A stretch of 64,000 nt of DNA. Origin: Acidobacteria bacterium Mor1 (GTDB lineage: Bacteria; Acidobacteriota; Polarisedimenticolia; Polarisedimenticolales; Polarisedimenticolaceae). Position 1 is the first letter of the stretch. Every line of letters begins with the position of its first letter. This document shows positions 52,865 through 60,943 of this stretch, piece by piece. The DNA is taken from positions 1,216,400-1,280,399 of the forward strand of contig CP011806.1 in NCBI GenBank assembly GCA_001664505.1, given 5' to 3'. The translations under genes and the position numbers were made by a program. A model generated the notes under the pieces. The model did not search any database. It was given only the letters and a program-made list of their open reading frames with translations, and was not told the DNA's origin.

Positions 52865-53482
52865 ATGGCCTACGAGTACGACATATTCTTGAGCTACAAG
52901 CGGCATCCGAGATGGGAGAAGTGGATTGATCGACACTTCTTGCCGATGTTGACACAGTACCTTGGCGAAGAACTCCCGCGCGAGCCGAAGATCTTCAAGG
53001 ATACCTCCACAATTCAGACTGGCGATTCCTGGCCACTGAGACTGGCGCGAGGTGTGAGTCAAAGTCGCGTCATGATCTCCCTCTGGTCCCCGCGTTACTT
53101 CCGAAGTCGCTGGTGCCGATCAGAGCTTGGTCTCATGCTCTGCCGCGAAGAACAGTGCGGGCTCCGGACCCCCGAAAAGCCGCACGGCTTGGTACTCCCA
53201 GTCGCGCTGCATGACTGCGAAGGGGATTCCCTTCCTCCCCGGGTGCGATCACTCGCGGCCCAGATGGAATGCTATCAATCACTGTCCGGCGCGAGCATGG
53301 GAGAGGACACGCCCGGAGCTGAGGAGCTTGAACGCAGGATACGAGAATGGGCTCCGTCCGTCGCAAGAGCAATTCAGAGGGCGCCGGAACACGATGCAGC
53401 CTGGCTGGGCCAATCAGCGGAGGAACTACAACAACAACTCGAAGCCCAGATACGCGGGACGAAGTTTGTGGGACTGAGGTAA
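52865..53482 (+). CDS. Stand-alone TIR-domain protein (FxsC-like)
   Basis: The 205-residue protein is a TIR domain of the prokaryotic type: YDIFLSYKRHPRWEKWIDRH, then a helix, FKDTSTIQTGDSWPLRLARG, VMISLWSPRYFRSRWCRSEL (E87 is the candidate catalytic glutamate) and VLPVALHD. A short C-terminal helical extension (about 155-205) follows. It differs from the pentapeptide-linked TIRs and resembles TIRs encoded beside KGGVGRT NTPases. It lies 24 bases after one TIR gene and 2 bases before the NTPase fusion gene, so it is likely cotranslated with them. Confidence 0.88.
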   Translation: MAYEYDIFLSYKRHPRWEKWIDRHFLPMLTQYLGEELPREPKIFKDTSTIQTGDSWPLRLARGVSQSRVMISLWSPRYFRSRWCRSELGLMLCREEQCGLRTPEKPHGLVLPVALHDCEGDSLPPRVRSLAAQMECYQSLSGASMGEDTPGAEELERRIREWAPSVARAIQRAPEHDAAWLGQSAEELQQQLEAQIRGTKFVGLR

Positions 53483-53484
53483 TC

Positions 53485-55695
53485 ATGGGGACCATAGTGA
53501 CCTTCTACTCCTACAAAGGCGGCGTCGGCAGGACGATGGCTATGGCAAACGTAGCTGCCGCTTTGGCGCAACAAGGCAAGCGCGTTCTTGCGATCGACTG
53601 GGACCTAGAGGCTCCTGGGCTCGACCGCTATTTTGAGACCGTCGGCCATGTAGACAAACGACGAGTCGGCCTGCTAGACCTACTTCAGGACAGCGTTGGC
53701 TTGAAGGGCAGGATGCCGAACTGGCGAGCCTTCACGACGAGCGTGACTCTCGAAGGTAGCGGCGAACTGAACCTCCTCAGCAGTGGCCACTTGGGCGAGA
53801 ACTATGCAGGTCGCGTGCTCGACTTCAACTGGCAGGAGTTCTTCGAGAGACACGGTGGCAACAAGACGGTGGAGTCGCTCCGGGATGAGTGGATGTCGCA
53901 CTTCGACGTAACTCTCATCGACAGCCGAACTGGACTCACCGACTCCGGTGGAGTGTGCACGATCTACATGCCCGACGTTCTCGCGGTGGTATTCACCGCG
54001 AACCGCCAAAGCGTAGAAGGCGCACGAGACGTTGTGGAGAAGGCACAAAAGGCGCGGCAACGCCTGACAGAGGACAGGGCACCGTTGACCGTGCTGCCAA
54101 TCCCTTCACGTTTCGACGGTCGCTCTGAGTTTGAAGAGTCCCGTCAATGGCTTGGAGTTTTCGCAGACGTCTTCCGAGATTGCTACTCGGGCTGGCTACC
54201 GAAGTCGCTGCGCCCGATCGACGCGTTGGAAAGGACGAAGCTCCCGCATATCGCATACTTCAGCTTTGGCGAGAAGATGCCGGTGCTGGACATCGGCAGA
54301 TCTGACAGAGAAGGGCTGGGCTTCGTCTACCGCGGCCTCGCAAGCCTGATTGGATCTGACTTTTCTGACCTTACGTTCCTCCTCGACAGTGTCCCGAAGA
54401 GTGAGCTTGGAGCACCCGACATCGCCGTGGATGAGCCGCCGCCTTCCTACTTGATCCGTAGCCGCGACACCTGGAACCGGTTCCGAGCCAACAACCGTCG
54501 GACCATCCCGTCTCTAGCCGGGACCAACCTCGAGGGTGCTGACCTCTCTGGCTTTAACCTCTCAGATCTTACGCTAAGCCATAGCAGACTGGCGGCAGCA
54601 AGACTCTTCGAGGCTGACCTTTCTGGAAGTGCGCTGGCGCACTGTGATCTGACGGGTGCCAACCTGCAGCGCGCCCGCCTCGCCGGCGCGGACCTCTCGA
54701 ACGCGAAACTAGTGGATGCGCACCTCGACGACACAGACTTGGCAGGCGCCGAACTCCGAGATGTTACCGCCCCCGGGGTGTCCATGCGCAACGGAAATCT
54801 CGCCCGCGCCGACCTGCGAGGTGCCAATCTGTATAGGGCAAAGCTGAGTGGATCCAGCTTCCGGGGGGCACTTCTTGTCCGAGCCAACCTCCAGGAAGCC
54901 GACCTCACCAATTGCGACATCTCCTCTGCCGATCTTGTCGCGACGAACTTCATGAAGTCAGAACTACTGGGCGCAGATTTCGCCGGATCGACATTCGCGG
55001 GAACGATACTTGCCGACCTGAACCTCTCGGGAACCAAAGGCCTAGACAAAGTGCGGCACACCGGGCGCATCGTTCTTGACTCGGCAACCCTCGAGCAATC
55101 CGGACCATTGCCCGATACATTTCTACGTGGCGCCGGCCTGTCCGACGATTACATCGACTACATCCCAGCCATGTTTGGTGAGCCCGCGATCCAGTTCTAT
55201 TCTTGCTTCCTGTCGCACAGCCACTCAGACCGAGATTTCGCAAGACGTCTTTACGAGGGCCTCCAAGGCCGAGGTATTCGCTGCTGGCTCGACGAGAAAC
55301 AAGTGTTGCCTGGCGAGAATATCTACGACGAGATCGACCGTGGCATCCGACTTTGGGACAAGATCCTACTCTGCTGCTCTGAGCAATCGTTGACTGCGAG
55401 CAATTGGGTCAACGATGAGGTTGAGAAGGCTCTTCAAAAGGAGCGACACCTGCGAAAAGAAACCGATCGAGAGACCGTAGTGCTGTTGCCACTCAACCTA
55501 GACAACTTCCTCTTCAGTGACGACTACCAGAGCGACTTCAAGAGTGAGATCTTGCGAAGAGTTGCCGCCGACTTCACAAACTGGAAGGACCACGACGCGT
55601 TCAAGGCGACCCTGGAGAAGGTGATCAAGGCGCTTCGCACCGACGGTGGGAAGCCTCCGGCACCTGAGCCTCGCATAGGGCGGAAATCACCATGA
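53485..55695 (+). CDS. KGGVGRT NTPase fused to pentapeptide repeats and TIR domain
   Basis: The 736-residue protein begins at 53485 (GAGG upstream). A MinD/ParA-like NTPase occupies 1-300, with the deviant Walker A YKGGVGRT (10-17), DWDLEAPGLD and Walker B LIDSRTGLTD. A WNRFR cap leads into pentapeptide repeats (about 345-510). The linker SGPLPDTFLRGAGLSDDYI precedes the TIR domain (about 570-715), with SCFLSHSHSDRDFARRL and E645 in WVNDE, and the tail DGGKPPAPEPRIG. All parts look intact. It links ATP-driven switching to a TIR effector on a repeat scaffold. The stop overlaps the integrase start by four bases. Confidence 0.9.
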   Translation: MGTIVTFYSYKGGVGRTMAMANVAAALAQQGKRVLAIDWDLEAPGLDRYFETVGHVDKRRVGLLDLLQDSVGLKGRMPNWRAFTTSVTLEGSGELNLLSSGHLGENYAGRVLDFNWQEFFERHGGNKTVESLRDEWMSHFDVTLIDSRTGLTDSGGVCTIYMPDVLAVVFTANRQSVEGARDVVEKAQKARQRLTEDRAPLTVLPIPSRFDGRSEFEESRQWLGVFADVFRDCYSGWLPKSLRPIDALERTKLPHIAYFSFGEKMPVLDIGRSDREGLGFVYRGLASLIGSDFSDLTFLLDSVPKSELGAPDIAVDEPPPSYLIRSRDTWNRFRANNRRTIPSLAGTNLEGADLSGFNLSDLTLSHSRLAAARLFEADLSGSALAHCDLTGANLQRARLAGADLSNAKLVDAHLDDTDLAGAELRDVTAPGVSMRNGNLARADLRGANLYRAKLSGSSFRGALLVRANLQEADLTNCDISSADLVATNFMKSELLGADFAGSTFAGTILADLNLSGTKGLDKVRHTGRIVLDSATLEQSGPLPDTFLRGAGLSDDYIDYIPAMFGEPAIQFYSCFLSHSHSDRDFARRLYEGLQGRGIRCWLDEKQVLPGENIYDEIDRGIRLWDKILLCCSEQSLTASNWVNDEVEKALQKERHLRKETDRETVVLLPLNLDNFLFSDDYQSDFKSEILRRVAADFTNWKDHDAFKATLEKVIKALRTDGGKPPAPEPRIGRKSP

Positions 55696-56782
55696 GGTAC
55701 CGCCTCGGCTCCTACATACGCCACCGCGACGGAGTCCAGTACCGGGCCTTCATCGAGATCCTTGGCCGGCGCCGCTCCCAGGTGGTCCCCAACGCGGAGA
55801 CCGCGAAGCGGCTGCTGCGCACCTGGTCGGAGGAGAAGGTGCTGATCGAGAACCGGGGCCACGCGGTGCGCCGGGCGGCGCAGCCGGACGTGACCTACGC
55901 CGAGATGGGCAAGCACCTCGAGGCCTTCTGGGCCTCAGGAGTGGACCGGGTTCGGACGGGGACGACGCTCCGCGGCTACCGGCTGGAGCTCCAGAAGGTG
56001 CTCAAGGTCTGGGGCACCCGCCGCGTGGCAGAGACCCGGCCGATCGACATCCAGCGCTACGCCGATCGGCTCCGGATGAGCGGCCTCTCGACATCCACGG
56101 TTCGGCACTTCCTGGACAAGCTCTCAGCGATGCACCGCCTGGCCGTCGACCTGGAGTTGCTTCTCGAGGAGCCCTGCCCCGTCCCCCGGCCCCGACTGAT
56201 CCAGCGATCGGAGCGACCGGCGATTTCAGAGCCGGCCCTCGAGCGCCTGGTCGCAGCAGCCCGGGAGCACCCCGACTGGCGGGTGCTGGCGGCGATCCTG
56301 CTGGCGGCCGACGCCGGCCTGCGCCGGGGAGAGCTGATCCGGCTCCGCCGGCGGGACCTGCGGCTGGACGGCGACCGGCCGTTCATCCACGTGGCCGTGC
56401 GGTCTGAGGCGGATCGGACCAAGGCGGGGCGGGCACGGGACGTCCCGGTGCTGACCCCTGAGCTGCTCGAGGCGTTGAAGGCGGCCCCGCTGGGGCCGGC
56501 GGAACAGGCGCTCTTCGGGAGCCGGGATCAGGACTACCGGTTCGACTTCCTGCAGAGTTTCTGGAAGTCCGTCCTGGATCAGCCGGCGCAGTTGCACCAG
56601 CTGCGGCATCGGTGGGTGACGCGGCTGCTCTCCGGCGGGACGCCGACGGCGGTAGTGCAGCGGTGGGCTGGCATGCGAACTCGGCAACGACGGATCGGTA
56701 TGCGCACGTAGATGGGCGGGAGGTGCCAGTGGCGGCGCGGGCGGCGCTGCGGCGGCGGAGATGCTCCGAGGCCGGCGGATAG
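55692..56782 (+). pseudogene. Tyrosine recombinase (integrase) with a frameshift before the catalytic tyrosine
   Basis: Catalytic residues seen are the arginine in AGLRRGELIRL, the lysine in DRTKAGRARDV and HQLRHRW (HxxR). After QRWAG the frame continues as non-homologous residues to a stop at 56711. If one base is restored at about 56671 the sequence becomes HANSATTDRYAHVDG, which carries the expected tyrosine, and runs to a stop at 56780. A one-base deletion, or an assembly error, has therefore broken it. It lies inside the tRNA-Sec island and probably once inserted it. Confidence 0.9.
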
Positions 56783-56891
56783 ATGACCGAACTGCTCGGA
56801 GCTCCTCTGGCCGGTCACAACTCTATGCATAAGGAGCGCGACCACCAGAGGTTCAGGTCGCCCTTCTGGAGAGCGATCTTCGGAGATCCGA

Positions 56892-57920
56892 ATGGACGAA
56901 CCAACCAAGTTGTGCGTTGCCCCCATCGCGATTCTGACGATCGCAGCTATAGCGTGGTGGGCCAAGACCATCCTGACGCAGACCGAAGCTCCGAAGAGTC
57001 AGAACACCCCGATGACCAGGAACAAGGACAGGCACATCAGCCCAGCCTCCCTTAGGCAGGAGAACGCCCGGCTGAGGATGGAAGTTGCGGCCCAGCGTGC
57101 CACCACAGATCTCTCCGCGAAGCTGGCCGTGCTGGTCACGGTTGGCCCGTCGCTCGTGAGAGCGATTGAGAACTGGATTCGCGTAGTCCAACGTGACCAG
57201 CGCCTTCCGGAACGCGAAACAGCTGAAGTGCTCGCAGGGATAGTCAGGCGCCTTGTGCGCGTGGGAATCGTCGCGGCGGCGGTGGGCTCAGCCCCACTCA
57301 TTGTGCTCGGAACCCAGTCATGCATCATGTCACAGCAGGTCGCGATCCAGCGGCAGGTCGTGGCACATGACCTAGTTGAGCGATATCTAGCTGACCTTGC
57401 CGACCCCCAGGCGCCACAGTTCAAGCGACAGAGAGCATTTGACGGGCTCCTCGCCATCGAAAAGGAGTCGCGTTCGGAAATTGTAAATCTGAACGAAGCC
57501 AACCTATCTGGACTGAATCTTCGGGCGCTAGGTACTTTCCCAAAACCGGTGTCATTGCGCGGAGCAACACTCCTGCTGGCACAAGTTGTAGGTGTGAGAG
57601 TTAAAGAGGTTGATTTCGAACATGCGAAGTTGGAAGGTGCGAATTTCAGCGACTCAACGTTCTACAAATGTAACTTTAGCGACTGCGATTTCCTGGGGGT
57701 AGACCTGGGCAATACCCGATTCTCCTCCACTACACTCGAGCGTGCGAATTTTTCGAACAGCAAGTGGAGTGGCGACGAGTACACGTTCTTGCGACCTTTC
57801 GTACAGTACTGTCCGCATTGCGAGAGCGTGGTGTGGCCAAGCGAGTTCGCCCTCGACAACCCTAAGCACTTCACGGAATTGCGGGAGATTCCACAGCTGC
57901 GACACGGCGGTGGAATCTAG
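56892..57920 (+). CDS. Membrane-anchored pentapeptide-repeat protein, relative of the one at 47446
   Basis: The 342-residue protein starts with a TM helix (APIAILTIAAIAWWAKTIL), then a coil (SLRQENARLRMEVAAQR). It has the block VLAGIVRRLVRVGIVAAAVG, which matches AIVRRYVRVGVLALLLA in the other protein, and a second coil. The C-terminal third has degenerate pentapeptides (LNEANLSGLNLRALG, AKLEGANFSDSTFY). A C-x-x-C-x-x-C-like cluster (YCPHCESV) lies near the end. GGAG lies 8 bases before the ATG at 56892. The function is unknown. Confidence 0.7.
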   Translation: MDEPTKLCVAPIAILTIAAIAWWAKTILTQTEAPKSQNTPMTRNKDRHISPASLRQENARLRMEVAAQRATTDLSAKLAVLVTVGPSLVRAIENWIRVVQRDQRLPERETAEVLAGIVRRLVRVGIVAAAVGSAPLIVLGTQSCIMSQQVAIQRQVVAHDLVERYLADLADPQAPQFKRQRAFDGLLAIEKESRSEIVNLNEANLSGLNLRALGTFPKPVSLRGATLLLAQVVGVRVKEVDFEHAKLEGANFSDSTFYKCNFSDCDFLGVDLGNTRFSSTTLERANFSNSKWSGDEYTFLRPFVQYCPHCESVVWPSEFALDNPKHFTELREIPQLRHGGGI

Positions 57921-58220
57921 CCAGGGAGGCCGGTACGGAGCAACAAAATGGACCATGCCTCCAGCCCAAGGGCCGTCTCTGGGTGGGTTCGATCTTGGCG
58001 GCGGCAGTGCGGCTGACCGAGCGCATCGAGGGCGCGTTCGGTGGGGCTAGCAAGGCGGTCGCCAAACGGTGCATCGAATACCTGATGGCGCCGCCGGGTT
58101 CTGCAGAGCGGGCCATTCCACCTGGGTTTACGGGCGAGTCAGGTTCGCCGGTGGTGGATGCTGCGAGCAAGGCTATTCAGACCCTAAGGGGCAAGGAAGA
58201 CCAACGTCGAGCCCAGAGTG
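57921..58220. other. Gap of 300 bases, no convincing gene
   Basis: A 133-codon plus-strand frame starts at 57983. Its second half lies antisense to the minus-strand gene at 58221, it has no ribosome-binding site, and no family is recognised. I do not call it a gene. Confidence 0.4.
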
Positions 58221-58823
58221 TCAGGCTGCTTGGGAATAAACCTCGGCTGAACAATATGCGTCCGCCTCCAATTCATCGACGTACGGCACGTGAGTCGCAG
58301 TTTCCACGAATAGCGCTCGGACCGAAACTCGAAGCGCGTGAATCGACATACTCGAGATTCTTCGCAGCACGAGCCATTGAGTAACCACGATAGCGAACGC
58401 GATCCCCAAGACCGACGTGGTGATCATGTACTTGGCTACGACGAAGTGGATTCTCGATTGGCAGGCAGCGAAGAACTCTCTCGCTTCGTCGTCTGGCAAG
58501 TCGTCGATCGCCTTGCTCAGGCGCTCGGTGTAGACCGACTCACCCTTCGGCCCGCATATCGCGACAAGAATCGCTGTCCAGAATGACGTCCGGTCCGCGT
58601 TGTGGATGAGTCCGTTGAGCGTCGTTCGCATCACCCCATACGCAGGATGCGAGTGGGGAATTTCTCGCTCCATGCAGTAGTCGAAGAGAGCGTCTCTAGC
58701 TTCGAACAACTCCTGGCGATACAGATCCCGGCGACACATTTTGTGCGGGCCGAACCAGAAAAAGATCCAGCCCGCGAGACTCAGCCAAGAGCAAATTGCG
58801 ATGACAGCGTCATGTTCGCTCAT
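58221..58823 (-). CDS. Hypothetical membrane protein
   Basis: The 200-residue protein has a TM helix near the N-terminus (AICSWLSLAGWIFFWFG), a soluble part (about 30-120) with HPAYGVMRTTLNGLIH, and a TM helix near 135-155 (MITTSVLGIAFAIVVTQW). No family is recognised. Its start overlaps the stop of the 138-residue membrane protein by four bases, so they form a pair. In this island they may be partners or effectors of the TIR system, but that is only a guess from position. Confidence 0.65.
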   Translation of the reverse strand: MSEHDAVIAICSWLSLAGWIFFWFGPHKMCRRDLYRQELFEARDALFDYCMEREIPHSHPAYGVMRTTLNGLIHNADRTSFWTAILVAICGPKGESVYTERLSKAIDDLPDDEAREFFAACQSRIHFVVAKYMITTSVLGIAFAIVVTQWLVLRRISSMSIHALRVSVRALFVETATHVPYVDELEADAYCSAEVYSQAA

Positions 58824-59236
58824 GGTAGATCCTCCGGAGGTGTATCCCCTCGTGCAGTCAACCGGCTGGAAGTTCTCCCCTTGTCGAGTTGCCTCTCCAA
58901 AGTCGTGATTCTTCCATGCTCACGCTCAACGAAACTTCGGCGGCGCCTTCTCTCAACCCACCAAGTCAGGACCGCGCACGCCGTCAAAGACCAAGAAATA
59001 GCGAATCCGATCGGGACCTTCTTAAGAAAGTATACTCCGAAGCCAATATCGGCGAGGGTGGTCTTGCCTGCAAGGTGAGCGACAATTTCGCTAATCCGAC
59101 CGAGGCAAAACCAGATGCCGCCGAAAGCGATCACGAGCCGAATGGCGCCACTAAGTTGGCGCAGCACCTCGAAGCGGAATAATTCGGGGGGAGGCCCTTT
59201 CCGCCGCTTTCCTTGATTTGATTTTCCCTTTGGCAA
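58820..59236 (-). CDS. Small two-TM membrane protein with C-terminal coil
   Basis: The 138-residue product starts at a TTG, with a basic N-terminus and two hydrophobic segments (AIRLVIAFGGIWFCLGRI, VPIGFAISWSLTACAVLTWW). A basic coil follows (RRRRSFVEREHGRITTLERQ), ending SSRLTARGDTPPEDLP. The start codon is uncertain because no strong ribosome-binding site is seen. It is translationally coupled to the next gene. Confidence 0.6.
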   Translation of the reverse strand: MPKGKSNQGKRRKGPPPELFRFEVLRQLSGAIRLVIAFGGIWFCLGRISEIVAHLAGKTTLADIGFGVYFLKKVPIGFAISWSLTACAVLTWWVERRRRRSFVEREHGRITTLERQLDKGRTSSRLTARGDTPPEDLP

Positions 59237-59448
59237 CTTGCCCGGGATACTACCAGCGTGTGGATTACTCGGTCAACGAAGCTGTTTCCGATTTCGTTCG
59301 CACGCTAGAATGGCCAGTCTGGAGGGTGCTGAGACACTCGATCGAAACGCCTTCGGGCCTGAAGCGACTACGACCAGCGCTCACGCAGCGCTCAAACTTC
59401 AGACAAAGCGCCTGGGCCCCGCCCTCAAGTGACAGAAAACAAAGGCCT

Positions 59449-59546
59449 GGAAGCGCATGGGGACCGGTGTCCCCCGCGGTCTTCAAAACCGTTTGTCGGG
59501 CGGTCGACCCGTCCGGGGTGGGTTCGACTCCCACACGCTTCCGCCA
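59449..59546 (+). tRNA. selC: tRNA-Sec (selenocysteine, anticodon UCA)
   Basis: The 98-nt gene has the long tRNA-Sec shape. The acceptor begins GGAAGCGC. A 6-bp D-stem is GGGGAC/GTCCCC with loop CGGT, and the anticodon loop is CTTCAAA. A long variable arm pairs GGGCGG with CCGTCC, the T-loop is TTCGACT, and CCA is encoded. Base 8 of the acceptor gives a C-A mismatch. Its first 41 bases repeat at 47216. Confidence 0.95.
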
Positions 59547-59709
59547 CCGCCTCCTGGGAGCCGAACAGACGGACGACTAGAGCACTCCACGGCGGTGAAT
59601 CGTGCTCGCCGAAGCAATACGGTGGCGCGACTCGCACAGCTTGCCTTGGCGCGACGGCCACTCATGCACCTTACGCCGCTCGGGACAGAGAGCAGGAAGG
59701 GGGCCAGGC

Positions 59710-60900
59710 TTGGCGAACGAAGAACATCTGCGAATCTTGTGCAGCGGTGTCAAGACTTGGAACCAGTGGCGCCGAGGTGAAGTACGAGATCTTCTTCGCG
59801 CCCACTTCGCAAAGAACACCGACTCGGTGAACCTCCGCGACCGGTTGCTCCGCATCGATGACGTTCCAGTAGCTGAGATCTCCGCTGCGGACTTCAGAGG
59901 GGCGGACCTACGTGGAGCAGACCTCCAAAGGGCGGATCTAAGTGGTGCTGACCTTCGTGGAGCGAGACTCACCGGAGCAAACCTCATCGGCGCAAAACTC
60001 AGCAGAACGAACCTAGGCGAGGCAGAACTAGACGAGGCAGACCTCAGTGGAGGACGTCTTTCTTACGCGAACCTCTCTGCAGCAGACCTAAGCAGGGCCA
60101 ACCTCACTGACGCGAACCTCTCCGGGGCTGACCTCACCGAGGCGATGCTCGTCAGGACAATCCTCTACCGGGCATACCTCGGTGGCGCGAACCTCAAAGA
60201 GGCGGGCGCACTAAGGACGCTCTTTGTCGACACGAACCTCGCCGGAGCTTCCAACCTCGATCAATTGGAACACCATGGACCTAGTTCCGTCGACCACCTC
60301 ACGTTGAAGCGCTCGGGCCCCCTACCGGCATCGTTCCTCCGAGGAGTAGGTTTCTCCGACGAATACATCGCCTACATCCCTGTCCTATTCGGCGGCCCTG
60401 CGTTTACGTTCTACTCCTGCTTCATCTCTTACAACAGAGACGACCGAGACTTCGCCAAACACCTTCACGACAAACTGCAGGGCAAGGGCATTCGCTGCTG
60501 GTTGGACGAGCACCTGATCAACCCAGGCGACAACATCCGCGACGAGATCGACAACGGTATCCGCATCTGGGACAAGGTCCTACTCTGCTGCTCGCGCAAG
60601 GCGCTCACCGAGAGCCGCTGGGTCAAGGACGAGATCGAGAAGGCATTGATCAAGGAAAGTGAGTTGCTGGACGAAACAGGAGAGGAGCATCGAGCGCTGA
60701 TTCCCCTCGATCTGGACGGTTTCGTATTGAGTCCCGAATACCAAGGGGGACAAAAGAGCGAGATTATCTCCAGGAGCGTCGCCGACTTCATCGACTGGAA
60801 GAAACATGATTCTTTCGAAGCGGCCCTAAGGGGCGTGATTCGCGCCCTACGACCCGACGGCGGGAAGCCGCCTGCTCCGAAGCCACTCCTCGGACGGTAG
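59710..60900 (+). CDS. Pentapeptide-repeat TIR-domain protein, outside the island boundary
   Basis: The best start is the TTG at 59710, with AGGAAGGGGG upstream. It gives MANEEHLRILCSGVKTWNQW, a common N-terminus of pentapeptide proteins with the WN-x-x-R cap. The 396-residue product has about 27 pentapeptides (55-190), the shared linker (SGPLPASFLRGVGFSDEYI) and a TIR domain (SCFISYNRDDRDFAKHL, E308 in WVKDE), and ends DGGKPPAPKPLLG. It is closely related to the TIR at 51575. It lies 163 bases past tRNA-Sec, so it may belong to an older insertion. Confidence 0.9.
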   Translation: MANEEHLRILCSGVKTWNQWRRGEVRDLLRAHFAKNTDSVNLRDRLLRIDDVPVAEISAADFRGADLRGADLQRADLSGADLRGARLTGANLIGAKLSRTNLGEAELDEADLSGGRLSYANLSAADLSRANLTDANLSGADLTEAMLVRTILYRAYLGGANLKEAGALRTLFVDTNLAGASNLDQLEHHGPSSVDHLTLKRSGPLPASFLRGVGFSDEYIAYIPVLFGGPAFTFYSCFISYNRDDRDFAKHLHDKLQGKGIRCWLDEHLINPGDNIRDEIDNGIRIWDKVLLCCSRKALTESRWVKDEIEKALIKESELLDETGEEHRALIPLDLDGFVLSPEYQGGQKSEIISRSVADFIDWKKHDSFEAALRGVIRALRPDGGKPPAPKPLLGR

Positions 60901-60943
60901 GAGCTCCGCTACCCCCTTCTCGACAGCGATCAGACCCAGCCCC

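Larger units (their letters stand above)
47216..59489. mobile_element. Genomic island of 12.2 kb at tRNA-Sec, carrying TIR/pentapeptide genes
   Basis: It is bounded by 41-bp repeats of the tRNA-Sec 5' half. It contains a tyrosine integrase with a frameshift, three TIR-domain genes, an XRE-TPR regulator, two coiled-coil/TM/pentapeptide proteins and two small membrane proteins. Several genes use TTG starts. Base composition drops relative to the neighbouring polyketide operon. The integrase defect suggests the island is fixed. Confidence 0.8.

Noticed and set aside
57983-58384. Plus-strand frame of 133 codons after the pentapeptide gene
   Set aside because: No start signal and no family; its second half is antisense to a coupled pair of membrane protein genes.
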